Source of the DNA: an uncultured Bacteroides sp.
Lineage (GTDB): Bacteria; Bacteroidota; Bacteroidia; Bacteroidales; Bacteroidaceae
DNA length: 64,000 nucleotides
Assembly (NCBI GenBank): GCA_949285075.1
Contig: CASDXF010000004.1
Coordinates: 30,879 to 94,878, forward strand
Reading direction: 5' to 3'
Made by a program: the position numbers and the translations under genes. The notes under the pieces were generated by a model. It was not told the DNA's origin, made no database searches, and saw only the letters and a list, made by a program, of their open reading frames with translations. Of this stretch, positions 37,655 to 46,309 are shown piece after piece. How positions within the stretch are numbered: the first letter of the stretch is position 1; each line of letters begins with the position of its first letter.

Positions 37655-39301
37655 ATGAGAAAGTTTATCTTTTCTATTGCCATGTTGTTGGCGACGGCGG
37701 CAAGTTCGTTGGCTTGCACTAACCTGATTGTCGGGAAGAACGCTTCGGCCGATGGCTCGACTATCGTGTCTTATTCCGCCGATTCGTACGGGCTGTTCGG
37801 TGAGCTTTATCACTATCCGGCCGCTACTTATCCCAAAGGAACCATGCTGAAGGTGTACGAGTGGGACACCGGCAAGTATCTCGGAGAGATTGAGCAGGCT
37901 CGCCAGACGTATAATGTCGTGGGTAACATGAACGAGTATCAGGTGACCATAGGGGAAACTACGTTCGGCGGACGGCCCGAGTTGGTAGATCCGACGGGAA
38001 TCATCGACTACGGAAGCCTGATTTACATTACGCTGCAACGCTCACGCACGGCACGAGAGGCCGTAAAGGTGATGACCGAATTGGTGCAGCAGTACGGCTA
38101 TTACAGTTCGGGAGAGTCTTTCACGGTGGCCGACCCGACGGAAGTGTGGATACTGGAAATGATAGGTAAGGGCCCCGGAGTGCGCGGAGCCGTGTGGGTG
38201 GCGGTACGTGTGCCGGACGACTGCATTTCGGCCCACGCCAATCAGTCGCGCATCCATCGTTTTGACCTGAACGACAAGGAGAACTGCCTCTACTCTTATG
38301 ACGTAATCTCGTTCGCCCGGGAGAAGGGATACTTCAACGGGCTTAATAAGGATTTCAGTTTTGCAGACGCTTACTCTCCCCTCGATTTTGGCCTACGCCG
38401 TTTCTGCGAGGCCCGCGTGTGGAGTTACTTTAACCGGTTTACCGATTACGGTGATGAGTATCTTCCTTATATAAAGGGAGAGACGAATGAGCCGATGCCG
38501 CTTTACGTGCGGCCTAATCGCAAACTGTCCGTTCAGGATGTAAAAGACATGATGCGCGATCACTATGAAGGCACGCCGCTCGACTTGTCCAACGACTTTG
38601 GTGCGGGGCCGTATAAGTCGCCCTATCGCCTTTCGCCTCTCAACTTCAACGTGGACGGGAAGGAATACTTCAACGAGCGGCCCATCTCTACCCAACAGAG
38701 CGGGTTCGTTTTCGTGGCCCAGATGCGGGCTGACAAGCCGGACCCCATTGGCGGCGTGCTCTGGTTCGGGGCTGATGATGCCAACATGACCGTATTCACG
38801 CCCGTGTATTGCTGCGCCACGAAAGCGCCGGTGTGCTACACCCGGGTAGACGGAGCCGACTACATCACCTTCTCGTGGAACTCATCGTTCTGGATTTACA
38901 ACTGGGTGGCCAATATGGTCTATCCGAGGTACAACCTGATGATTGAGGATGTCCGCGCCGTTCAGCAGGAAGCGGAAAGTACCTTCAACGCCGCCCAAGC
39001 GGGCATTGAGGATATGGCCGCCAAGCTGTTGGAGAAAGATAAGAACGCCGCGGTTGAGTTCCTGACCAACTATACGAACATGACGGCGCAGTCAACGCTG
39101 GACGCATGGAAGCAGTTGGGCACCTTCCTGATAGTGAAGTATAACGACGGCGTAGTGAAGCGGGTGAAGGACGGGCGGTTCGAGCGCAACTCCATAGGGC
39201 AGCCCGCTCCGGTGTTGAGGCCGGGATATCCGAAAGAGTTTCTCGAAGAGTACGTGAAGCAAACGGGAGAAAGGTATCTGGTAAAGGAACCTTCAAAGTA
39301 A
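37655..39301 (+). CDS. C69 family dipeptidase (PepD-like), secreted
   Basis: 548 residues. Signal peptide MRKFIFSIAMLLATAASSLA is followed directly by CTNLIVGKNASADGSTIVSY: the new N-terminal Cys is the Ntn-hydrolase nucleophile, so processing is needed for activity. Later landmarks are NMNEYQVTIGETTFGGRPEL and AHANQSRIHRF. It hydrolyses dipeptides in the periplasm. A terminator that is also part of array F begins 22 bp after the stop. Confidence 0.92.
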   Translation: MRKFIFSIAMLLATAASSLACTNLIVGKNASADGSTIVSYSADSYGLFGELYHYPAATYPKGTMLKVYEWDTGKYLGEIEQARQTYNVVGNMNEYQVTIGETTFGGRPELVDPTGIIDYGSLIYITLQRSRTAREAVKVMTELVQQYGYYSSGESFTVADPTEVWILEMIGKGPGVRGAVWVAVRVPDDCISAHANQSRIHRFDLNDKENCLYSYDVISFAREKGYFNGLNKDFSFADAYSPLDFGLRRFCEARVWSYFNRFTDYGDEYLPYIKGETNEPMPLYVRPNRKLSVQDVKDMMRDHYEGTPLDLSNDFGAGPYKSPYRLSPLNFNVDGKEYFNERPISTQQSGFVFVAQMRADKPDPIGGVLWFGADDANMTVFTPVYCCATKAPVCYTRVDGADYITFSWNSSFWIYNWVANMVYPRYNLMIEDVRAVQQEAESTFNAAQAGIEDMAAKLLEKDKNAAVEFLTNYTNMTAQSTLDAWKQLGTFLIVKYNDGVVKRVKDGRFERNSIGQPAPVLRPGYPKEFLEEYVKQTGERYLVKEPSK

Positions 39302-39322
39302 CGTTTGACTTATTCAGATTAC

Positions 39323-39367
39323 CGCTTCGGGCAGCGCAAGGTTGTGCGCTGTCCGAAGCGTTGTTTT
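39323..39367 (+). terminator. Terminator after the C69 dipeptidase
   Basis: CGCTTCGGGCAGCGCA (39323-39338) pairs over its full length with TGCGCTGTCCGAAGCG (39345-39360), one G-T pair, followed by TTGTTTTG. The hairpin is built from the first two units of repeat array F. Confidence 0.88.
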
Positions 39368-39416
39368 GTATTGTACAGCGCACAATTGTGCGCTGTACGG
39401 TGTGTGGCTATGAAGC
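39329..39416. repeat. 22-bp-period tandem array F with a 26-bp perfect palindrome
   Basis: Four 22-bp units start at 39329, 39351, 39373 and 39395 with GGGC, GTCC, GTAC and GTAC. Units 1 and 3 agree at 18 of 22 positions (CAGCGCA...TTGTGCGCT). Bases 39373-39398 are a perfect palindrome, GTACAGCGCACAA followed by its complement. Confidence 0.8.
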
Positions 39417-39535
39417 CGTTTGGCGTGAAGAGACGGGATGCTCTTCTGTATCCGGTGGTTATATCTGTAAGGTTATATCGCTAAAATTTAAACAGGGACT
39501 AAAAATCTACAATTACTTGACTGAAAGGAGGCAAT

Positions 39536-39589
39536 ATGTCAACTAAATGCCGTACATTTGTACTGTTGTTAGCAACATTAACTAAATAA
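39536..39589 (+). CDS. Possible 17-codon leader peptide before the phosphosugar mutase gene
   Basis: ATG at 39536 is preceded by GAAAGGAGGCAAT, one of the strongest ribosome-binding sequences in the window, and opens 17 codons (MSTKCRTFVLLLATLTK) ending 8 bp before the mutase ATG. The -7 element at 39553 lies inside it, so it would be made only from a longer transcript. Could be chance. Confidence 0.2.
   Translation: MSTKCRTFVLLLATLTK
39553..39560 (+). promoter_or_regulatory. -7 promoter element for the phosphosugar mutase gene
   Basis: TACATTTG, an exact TAnnTTTG match, lies 37 bp before the mutase ATG. No TTG at the usual distance. Confidence 0.5.
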
Positions 39590-39597
39590 AGGATAGA

Positions 39598-41343
39598 ATG
39601 GAAAATATGGAACTTATTAAGCAAGTCACGGAGAAAGCTCAGAAGTGGCTTACGCCGGCTTACGACGCGGATACTCAGGCAGAGGTAAAGCGTATGCTGG
39701 ACAGTGAGGATAAGACGGAATTGATAGAGGCGTTTTATAAGGACTTGGAGTTCGGCACCGGCGGTTTGCGCGGCATCATGGGAGTCGGCAGCAACCGCAT
39801 GAACATCTATACGGTGGGAGCCGCTACGCAGGGACTTTCCAATTACCTGAAGAAGAACTTTAAGAATCTCAGTCAGATTTCTGTCGTTGTAGGACATGAC
39901 TGCCGTAATAACAGCCGCCTGTTCGCCGAGACTTCGGCCAACATCTTTTCAGCCAACGGAATAAAGGTCTACTTGTTCGACGATATGCGTCCTACGCCGG
40001 AGATGTCTTTCGCTATCCGCCACTTGGGATGCCAGAGCGGAATCATCCTGACGGCTTCCCACAATCCTAAGGAATACAACGGCTACAAGGCTTATTGGGA
40101 CGACGGCGCGCAGGTGTTGGCTCCGCACGATAAGGGCATTATCGACGAGGTGAACAAGATAGCTTCTGCGAGCGACATTAAGTTCGAGGGCAATCCGGAG
40201 CTGATTCAGATTATCGGCGAGGATGTGGATAAGGTATACTTGGATATGGTGAAAACCGTCTCCATCGATCCGCAGGTCATCTCTCGCCACAAGGACATGA
40301 AGATTGTCTACACGCCGATTCACGGTACGGGTATGATGCTGATTCCCCGGGCGCTGAAGATGTGGGGATTCGAGAACGTCTCCACCGTGCCCGAGCAGAT
40401 GGTGAAGGACGGCAACTTCCCCACCGTGGTGTCTCCGAATCCGGAGAACGCCGAGGCGCTGTCGATGGCTATCGACTTGGCCAAGAAGGTGGACGCGGAA
40501 CTTGTGATGGCTTCCGACCCGGACGCCGACCGTGTGGGCATCGCTTGCAAGGACGACAAGGGCGAGTGGGTGCTTATCAACGGTAACCAGACCTGCATGA
40601 TGTTTCTCTACTATATATTGACCCAATACAAGCAGTTGGGCAAAATCAAGGGGAACGAGTTCTGCGTGAAGACCATCGTGACCACGGAGCTTATCAAGAA
40701 GATTGCCGACAAGAACCACATCGAGATGCTTGACTGCTACACCGGCTTCAAGTGGATAGCCCGTGAGATTCGCCTGCGCGAGGGCAAGCAGAAGTACATC
40801 GGAGGCGGAGAGGAGAGCTACGGTTTCTTGGCCGAGGACTTTGTCCGCGACAAGGACGCGGTGTCCGCCTGCTGCCTGATAGCCGAAGTAGCGGCGTGGG
40901 CTAAGGACAACGGCAAGACGCTGTACCAGTTGCTGCTGGACATCTATGTGGAATACGGATTCTCGAAAGAGACTACGGTCAACGTGGTGAAGCCGGGCAA
41001 GAGCGGAGCGGAAGAGATTAAGGCGATGATGGAGAACTTCCGCAATAATCCTCCGAAGGAGTTGGGCGGTTCTAAGGTTGTCTTGAGCAAGGACTACAAG
41101 ACGCTGAAGCAGACCGACGACAAGGGAGTCGTCACGGATATCGATATGCCCGAGCCGTCGAACGTTCTTCAATACTTTACCGAGGACGGTTGCAAGGTTT
41201 CCGTCCGTCCTTCCGGAACGGAACCCAAAATTAAGTTCTATATGGAAGCGACGGGAACGATGGGATGCCGTAACTGTTACGCCTCGGCCGAAGCGGACGC
41301 TAAGGCGAAGATAGAGGCCGTGAAGAAGTCTTTGGGCATTTAA
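39598..41343 (+). CDS. Phosphoglucomutase/phosphomannomutase (alpha-D-phosphohexomutase)
   Basis: 581 residues, the long form. TASHNPKEYNGYK holds the phosphoserine, SDPDADRVGIA the metal-binding loop, GGGEESYGF the sugar-binding loop and RPSGTEPKIKFY the phosphate-binding loop, in the normal order of the four domains. It interconverts hexose 1- and 6-phosphates, supplying glucose-1-phosphate to RfbA and glucose-6-phosphate to the inositol phosphate synthase at 43.9 kb. A second ATG at codon 4 is possible. Confidence 0.94.
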   Translation: MENMELIKQVTEKAQKWLTPAYDADTQAEVKRMLDSEDKTELIEAFYKDLEFGTGGLRGIMGVGSNRMNIYTVGAATQGLSNYLKKNFKNLSQISVVVGHDCRNNSRLFAETSANIFSANGIKVYLFDDMRPTPEMSFAIRHLGCQSGIILTASHNPKEYNGYKAYWDDGAQVLAPHDKGIIDEVNKIASASDIKFEGNPELIQIIGEDVDKVYLDMVKTVSIDPQVISRHKDMKIVYTPIHGTGMMLIPRALKMWGFENVSTVPEQMVKDGNFPTVVSPNPENAEALSMAIDLAKKVDAELVMASDPDADRVGIACKDDKGEWVLINGNQTCMMFLYYILTQYKQLGKIKGNEFCVKTIVTTELIKKIADKNHIEMLDCYTGFKWIAREIRLREGKQKYIGGGEESYGFLAEDFVRDKDAVSACCLIAEVAAWAKDNGKTLYQLLLDIYVEYGFSKETTVNVVKPGKSGAEEIKAMMENFRNNPPKELGGSKVVLSKDYKTLKQTDDKGVVTDIDMPEPSNVLQYFTEDGCKVSVRPSGTEPKIKFYMEATGTMGCRNCYASAEADAKAKIEAVKKSLGI

Positions 41344-41370
41344 CGCTGAACGGGTTAAACTTACGCGATA

Positions 41371-41419
41371 GCGATGCCGCCAAATCCTTTGGACAAGGAG
41401 ATGGCGGTGTCGTTTTTTT
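41371..41419 (+). terminator. Terminator after the phosphosugar mutase
   Basis: CGATGCCGCCA (41372-41382) pairs with TGGCGGTGTCG (41402-41412) with G-T pairs, followed by seven T. The T-run touches the stop codon of the convergent nudC. Confidence 0.85.
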
Positions 41420-42215
41420 ATGGGCGGTTGGATGGGTCTTGTTCGAGCCACCAGTCAATCATTCTTCTGGCTAAGCTCAGCTTGTGAGGCAGTTCGGGCA
41501 GGTGGTCTTTGGTGTAGAAGGCGCCGGCGCTCAGCTCTTCGTCTTGCAGCTTTATCTCTCCTCCCGCATAGTCGGCGATGAAGCCTACCATCAGTCCGCT
41601 CGGATAAGGCCACGGCTGATTGCCGAAGTAGGTTATGCGCTTTACGTCCAAGCCGGTTTCCTCTTTCACTTCCCTCGTCACGCATTCCTCCAGAGTCTCT
41701 CCGGCTTCCAAGAATCCGGCGACAAGGCTGTTGAAGGTACCCTTGAAGTTGTGCGCATGGACAAGCAGAATAGCGTCCTCCTTACGGACCAATACCAAGA
41801 TGGCTGTAGTGATTGCGGGATAAGCGTGATATCCGCACTTGGGACAGCGTTTCATTATCGGCTCCTTTTGCTCCATAGGCGTTCCGCACACGGGACAGAA
41901 GCGGGTGTTCTGCTCCCAGTGCAGTATTTCTCTCGCCTTTCCCGCGATTCGGTATTGCCCGAAGGGGATAAGGTCGTAAGAAGCGCGCAGTCCAACCATC
42001 GTGTAACGTTCCGTCTCTTCAAACGGACTGTTTACGGCGAAAGCCTTACAGCGTTCGTTCTCGGGCGTTGTTATTTCATGCGTGTTGGTGTGAGGCGGAA
42101 GGGGGATAGGGGAAGTATTTCCGTAGGGGACGGTATATTTCTCGCTCTCTATCTTTTCAAGTAGTAGTTGATCTTTATAGAAGATAAACCACTGAAAGGG
42201 TTTCTGCTGATTCAT
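41418..42215 (-). CDS. nudC: NAD(+) diphosphatase / Nudix hydrolase NudC
   Basis: 265 residues from the ATG at 42215 (MNQQKPFQWFIFYKDQL); a longer reading would overlap cdd. A zinc ribbon CPVCGTPMEQKEPIMKRCPKCG, the Nudix box GFLEAGETLEECVTREVKEETG and NQPWPYPSGLMVGF, the array special to NudC, are all present. It cleaves NADH to NMNH and AMP and removes NAD caps from RNA. It is read in the same direction as cdd, 16 bp after it. Confidence 0.93.
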   Translation of the reverse strand: MNQQKPFQWFIFYKDQLLLEKIESEKYTVPYGNTSPIPLPPHTNTHEITTPENERCKAFAVNSPFEETERYTMVGLRASYDLIPFGQYRIAGKAREILHWEQNTRFCPVCGTPMEQKEPIMKRCPKCGYHAYPAITTAILVLVRKEDAILLVHAHNFKGTFNSLVAGFLEAGETLEECVTREVKEETGLDVKRITYFGNQPWPYPSGLMVGFIADYAGGEIKLQDEELSAGAFYTKDHLPELPHKLSLARRMIDWWLEQDPSNRP

Positions 42216-42231
42216 CCTTTTACTTTTTATC

Positions 42232-42720
42232 TTAATCCACCACTTCCATTGTTGCCGCATCGAACGATAAGGGAAGCAGTTCGGCTACGCTTTTTATTTC
42301 ATAGATAAATTGTTTCCCATACAGTAATAGGCGTATGGGGCGACCGTAGCGTTTTTCGCTTTCGAGCAATACTTGTCGGCACGCTCCGCAAGGAGGTATC
42401 GGTGTTTCAATAAAATCTTTATTGGTTCTAGCCGCAATGGCAAGTGTGCGGACGGCTTGGTCTGGATATTGAGAGTTGGCGTAAAACAAGGTTGTACGCT
42501 CTGCGCACATACCCGAAGGATAAGCCGCATTTTCTTGGTTTGTTCCGACGACGACGGCTCCGTTTTCCAACGAAGCAGCGACTCCTACGAAGAAGTGAGA
42601 ATATGGAGCGTAGCTATGGGCGGTTATTTCCTTTGCTGCGTCGATAAGTCTTTTATCTTCTTTATTCAGCTCGTCATATTGATATTTTTTTATGTGTGCA
42701 ATGATTGTCAGATCTTTCAT
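42232..42720 (-). CDS. cdd: Cytidine deaminase
   Basis: 162 residues. SHFFVGVAASLENG, NAAYPSGMCAERTTLFYAN (zinc Cys and catalytic Glu) and PCGACRQVLLE (two further zinc Cys) identify a tetrameric-type cytidine deaminase for pyrimidine salvage. First gene of the cdd-nudC pair, divergent from the glucosaminidase gene. AT-rich codon use begins here and continues to 47.2 kb. Confidence 0.95.
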   Translation of the reverse strand: MKDLTIIAHIKKYQYDELNKEDKRLIDAAKEITAHSYAPYSHFFVGVAASLENGAVVVGTNQENAAYPSGMCAERTTLFYANSQYPDQAVRTLAIAARTNKDFIETPIPPCGACRQVLLESEKRYGRPIRLLLYGKQFIYEIKSVAELLPLSFDAATMEVVD

Positions 42721-42845
42721 TTAGATAAGTTGATAGAAGTTAGTTTCAACGATTTAACGTTACAAAGTTAGAAAGGAAATTGATAATTCCGATTATTTTT
42801 ATGATTTTTGCGCATCATAATTCATTAAAGCGGAATGGAGTCGAA

Positions 42846-43751
42846 ATGGGAAATCAGTTGCGTAAATTATTTATTTTAATAATTCTTTGCCTGCCGGTTG
42901 TGATCGTGCATGCGCAAAAGCGGAATGTACGATATACGGAATACATAAAAAAATATAGTGATTTGGCCGTAGAGCAGATGAAGCGCCATAAAATTCCTGC
43001 CAGTATTACTTTAGCTCAGGGGCTATTGGAAAGTGGAGCGGGCCGTAGTGAATTGGCTCGTAAAAGTAACAATCATTTTGGTATAAAGTGCGGAGGAAGT
43101 TGGCGAGGCCGTACTGTACGCCATAACGACGATGCCCCCAACGAGTGTTTTCGCGCCTATAAGCATCCGCGGGATTCGTATGAAGACCATTCTGATTTCT
43201 TAACGAGAGGTGCTCGTTACGCTTTTCTTTTTAAATTGGATATTACTGACTATAAAGGTTGGGCTCGGGGACTAAAGAAAGCAGGGTATGCTACTGACCC
43301 TTCCTACGCCAATCGTTTGATTACGATTATTGAGGATTACGATTTATATAAATATGACCGTAAAGGAATTTATTCTAAGCGGCAGTTGAGAAAGCAGCCG
43401 TGGTTGATGAATCCTCATCAGGTTTATATAGCCAACGGCATAGCCTATGTGATAGCCCGTGAAGGCGATACGTTTAAGAACTTAGGTCAGGAATTTGACA
43501 TCCGTTGGAAAAGGTTGGTGAGCTATAATGATTTGCAGCGTGATTATACGCTGATGCCGGGCGATATCATTTATCTGAAGAGTAAGCAGAAAAAGGCTTC
43601 CAAGCAATATAGTGTGCACGTCGTGAAAGATGGGGATTCCATGCACAGCATTTCACAGAAGTATGGCATTCGTTTGAAATACTTGTACAAGATGAATCAT
43701 AAGGATGGTGACTATATTCCGGAAATAGGAGATCGTCTGAAACTTCGTTGA
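42846..43751 (+). CDS. Secreted glucosaminidase with LysM domains
   Basis: 301 residues from the ATG at 42846 (MGNQLRKLFILIILCLPVVIVHAQ is the signal); the upstream in-frame stretch is not signal-like. A GH73-type domain follows: PASITLAQGLLESGAGRSELARKSNNHFGIKCGG with the catalytic Glu. Two LysM modules end the protein (about 195-240, YVIAREGDTFKNLGQEF, and 255-300, HVVKDGDSMHSISQKYGI). It should bind and cut the glycan strand of peptidoglycan. Confidence 0.92.
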   Translation: MGNQLRKLFILIILCLPVVIVHAQKRNVRYTEYIKKYSDLAVEQMKRHKIPASITLAQGLLESGAGRSELARKSNNHFGIKCGGSWRGRTVRHNDDAPNECFRAYKHPRDSYEDHSDFLTRGARYAFLFKLDITDYKGWARGLKKAGYATDPSYANRLITIIEDYDLYKYDRKGIYSKRQLRKQPWLMNPHQVYIANGIAYVIAREGDTFKNLGQEFDIRWKRLVSYNDLQRDYTLMPGDIIYLKSKQKKASKQYSVHVVKDGDSMHSISQKYGIRLKYLYKMNHKDGDYIPEIGDRLKLR

Positions 43752-43837
43752 ATATTTATAGAGAGTTTAAACGTTAAATCCTGCTAACGGAAATGCTTAT
43801 ATAAACGATAAAAAACACAATAGTAATATTTTAGTTT

Positions 43838-43845
43838 TATTTTTG
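43838..43845 (+). promoter_or_regulatory. -7 promoter element for the inositol phosphate synthase
   Basis: TATTTTTG matches TAnnTTTG, 33 bp before the ATG at 43879, in a very AT-rich gap. Confidence 0.5.
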
Positions 43846-43878
43846 CAGCAATTTTAGTTTAATTTTAATAGAATAGAA

Positions 43879-45168
43879 ATGAAACAAGAGATTAAACCCG
43901 CTACTGGACGGCTTGGCGTGTTGGTTGTTGGAGCAGGGGGGGCGGTGGCTACTACTATGATAGCAGGTACTCTAGCCTCTCGTAAGGGATTGGCGAAACC
44001 TATCGGATCCATTACACAGCTTGCAACGATGCGCATGGAGAACAATGAAGAGAAACGCATCAAGGACATCGTTCCTTTGGCTGATTTGAATGATATTGTT
44101 TTTGGAGGTTGGGATATATTTCCCGATAATGCCTATGAAGCGGCTATGTATGCGGAGGTTTTGAATGCAAAGGACTTGAATGGCGTGAAAGAGGAATTGG
44201 AAGCGATTAAGCCAATGCCCGCCGCTTTTGATCATAATTGGGCTAAGCGACTGAACGGTACGCACATTAAGAAAGCTGCGACACGTTGGGACATGGTAGA
44301 GCAACTGCGTCAGGATATTCGTGATTTTAAGGCAGCTAATCAGTGTGAACGCATCGTTGTACTTTGGGCCGCAAGTACAGAAATCTATATTCCTTTGTCT
44401 GACGAGCACAAGTCACTCGCCGCATTGGAGAAGGCGATGAAGGAAAATAATACGACCGTTATTTCTCCTAGCATGTGTTACGCATACGCCGCTATTGCGG
44501 AGGGCGCTCCGTTCATTATGGGAGCTCCTAACTTGTGTGTAGATATTCCGGCTATGTGGGAGTTCTCGAAGAAAATGAATGTGCCTATTGCGGGAAAAGA
44601 TTTTAAGAGCGGACAGACGCTGATGAAGACCGTATTGGCTCCGATGTTCAAGACTCGTATGTTAGGTGTAAGCGGATGGTTCTCAACGAATATTCTGGGA
44701 AATCGTGACGGAGAGGTCTTGGATGATCCTGATAACTTTAAGACAAAGGAAGTGAGCAAATTGTCCGTTATAGACACAATCTTTGAGCCGGAGAAGTATC
44801 CTGACCTTTATGGTGACGTTTATCATAAAGTGCGCATTAATTATTATCCTCCCCGTAAGGACAATAAGGAGGCGTGGGATAATATTGATATTTTTGGTTG
44901 GATGGGCTATCCGATGCAGATAAAGGTAAACTTCCTTTGCCGTGATTCAATATTGGCCGCTCCTATTGCGCTCGATTTGGTATTGTTCAGTGATTTGGCT
45001 GCCCGTGCGGGTATGTGTGGCATTCAGACTTGGCTTTCATTCTTCTGTAAGAGCCCGATGCACGATTTCGAACACCAACCGGAACACGATTTGTTCACTC
45101 AATGGAGAATGGTAAAGCAGACGTTGCGGAATATGATCGGCGAGAAAGAGCCTGATTATTTGGCTTGA
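43879..45168 (+). CDS. myo-Inositol-3-phosphate synthase
   Basis: 429 residues. VVGAGGAVATTMIAG at about 16-30 binds NAD; GKDFKSGQTLMKTVLAPMFKTR holds the active-site Lys motif of the family, and NILGNRDGEVLDDPDNFKTKEVSK is another conserved block. It makes inositol-3-phosphate from glucose-6-phosphate. The genes downstream match the order of the inositol-lipid cluster characterised in Bacteroides thetaiotaomicron (BT_1526 to BT_1522, from memory). A terminator separates it from them. Confidence 0.93.
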   Translation: MKQEIKPATGRLGVLVVGAGGAVATTMIAGTLASRKGLAKPIGSITQLATMRMENNEEKRIKDIVPLADLNDIVFGGWDIFPDNAYEAAMYAEVLNAKDLNGVKEELEAIKPMPAAFDHNWAKRLNGTHIKKAATRWDMVEQLRQDIRDFKAANQCERIVVLWAASTEIYIPLSDEHKSLAALEKAMKENNTTVISPSMCYAYAAIAEGAPFIMGAPNLCVDIPAMWEFSKKMNVPIAGKDFKSGQTLMKTVLAPMFKTRMLGVSGWFSTNILGNRDGEVLDDPDNFKTKEVSKLSVIDTIFEPEKYPDLYGDVYHKVRINYYPPRKDNKEAWDNIDIFGWMGYPMQIKVNFLCRDSILAAPIALDLVLFSDLAARAGMCGIQTWLSFFCKSPMHDFEHQPEHDLFTQWRMVKQTLRNMIGEKEPDYLA

Positions 45169-45187
45169 TAGTGTGTTAATGGAACAG

Positions 45188-45256
45188 ATAAGTTGAGATT
45201 GAGATTCGTACTTCAAAATAAGGGGTGCACGAATACTCAACCTCAACTTTTGATTT
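45188..45256 (+). terminator. Terminator inside the inositol-lipid cluster
   Basis: AAGTTGAG-TTGAG-TTCGT (from 45190) pairs with ACGAAT-CTCAA-CTCAACTT (to 45249), followed by TTGATTTT. It separates the synthase gene from the four downstream genes, which then need their own promoter; none was clearly found in 45250-45319. Confidence 0.75.
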
Positions 45257-45319
45257 TGGCCCAGACGTATCGTATTTTTTGAAACTCACCATGCGATTTA
45301 TGGTTTATATTTTAATCGA

Positions 45320-45799
45320 ATGAATACTCCTCCTTTTCTTCCTGTTTTGATAGGAACAGGCTTTGGTTCCGGATTCTCTCCTATTGCTCCCGGTACAGCC
45401 GGGGCGTTACTCGCTTCTCTTATTTGGGGTATTCTTTATTTTTTCCTGCCTTTTCCTGCCTTATTATGGGTCACGGTGTTGCTGATTCTGTTTTTTACGG
45501 TGACGGGGATTTGGTCCGCCAATAAATTGGCTTCATATTGGGGAGAAGATCCCTCCCGTATTGTGGTAGATGAGATGGTAGGGGTTTGGATTCCCATGCT
45601 TGCGGTTCCTTTCGGTAAGCATTGGTATTGGTACGTTTTGCTTGCCTTTGTTTTCTTTCGTCTTTTAGATATAGTTAAACCTTTAGGAATTAAACGAATG
45701 GAGAATCTTAAAGGTGGATTGGGAGTGATGATGGATGATATTCTGGCTGGGGTGTATAGCCTGATTCTATTATTGGGGATAAGATGGGTGGTTGGCTAA
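45320..45799 (+). CDS. PgpA-like phosphatase, probable phosphatidylinositol-phosphate phosphatase
   Basis: 159 residues with four or so membrane helices. GTGFGSGFSPIAPGTAGALLASL, DPSRIVVDEMVGVWIPML and RLLDIVKPLGIKRMENLKGGLGVMMDDILAG are the PgpA signatures. PgpA proper dephosphorylates phosphatidylglycerophosphate; beside an inositol phosphate synthase and a CDP-alcohol transferase the likelier substrate is phosphatidylinositol phosphate. Overlaps the GtrA gene by 16 bp. Confidence 0.88.
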   Translation: MNTPPFLPVLIGTGFGSGFSPIAPGTAGALLASLIWGILYFFLPFPALLWVTVLLILFFTVTGIWSANKLASYWGEDPSRIVVDEMVGVWIPMLAVPFGKHWYWYVLLAFVFFRLLDIVKPLGIKRMENLKGGLGVMMDDILAGVYSLILLLGIRWVVG

Positions 45800-46302
45800 A
45801 AAGATTTATAAAAAAGATTTCCCGCAAGGGAGGTTTTTTTATGTTCTTGCGGGCTCAGCTCTCGGCTCAGACCGCTACCGTAATGGACTTTCTCCTGACC
45901 TTTTTGCTAGTGAAGCTTTTCGATATATATTATGTGTACGCAACGATGGCGGGAGCGGTTTATGGGGGAATTATAAACTGCGTTATCAATTACAGATGGA
46001 CTTTCAAGTCGCATGGAAAGAAAACGAATGTCGCTATCAAGTTTGTACTTGTGTGGCTTGGTAGTGTATGGCTAAACACATGGGGAACTTACTTATTGAC
46101 CGAATCTTTGAACAGGATAGCGTGGGTGCGTGATACGTTGAGTCTGTACTTTGAAGATTTTTTTATTGTTCCTAAAATCTTAGTGGCGGTTGTTGTCGCT
46201 TTATGTTGGAATTATACAATGCAGCGTTATTTTGTCTATCACAATGTAAATGTAAAACGTTTTTTTAAGAAGACAAGTGTAGAAAATAATTTAGAAGATT
46301 GA
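45784..46302 (+). CDS. GtrA-family four-helix membrane protein
   Basis: 172 residues. [41 protein letters not shown] and the final [15 protein letters not shown] are GtrA/DPMS-type landmarks with four membrane helices. GtrA relatives are thought to flip polyprenyl-linked sugars. Tight coupling to both neighbours (16-bp overlap upstream, 7-bp gap downstream) suggests a role with inositol lipids, perhaps moving a lipid or lipid-sugar; this is inference. Confidence 0.85.
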   Translation: MGGWLKRFIKKISRKGGFFMFLRAQLSAQTATVMDFLLTFLLVKLFDIYYVYATMAGAVYGGIINCVINYRWTFKSHGKKTNVAIKFVLVWLGSVWLNTWGTYLLTESLNRIAWVRDTLSLYFEDFFIVPKILVAVVVALCWNYTMQRYFVYHNVNVKRFFKKTSVENNLED

Positions 46303-46309
46303 ATATAAT

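Noticed and set aside
39949-41451. A 500-codon open frame on the minus strand
   Set aside because: It lies antisense to the phosphosugar mutase, whose four catalytic loops are intact. No domain is seen in the antisense reading.
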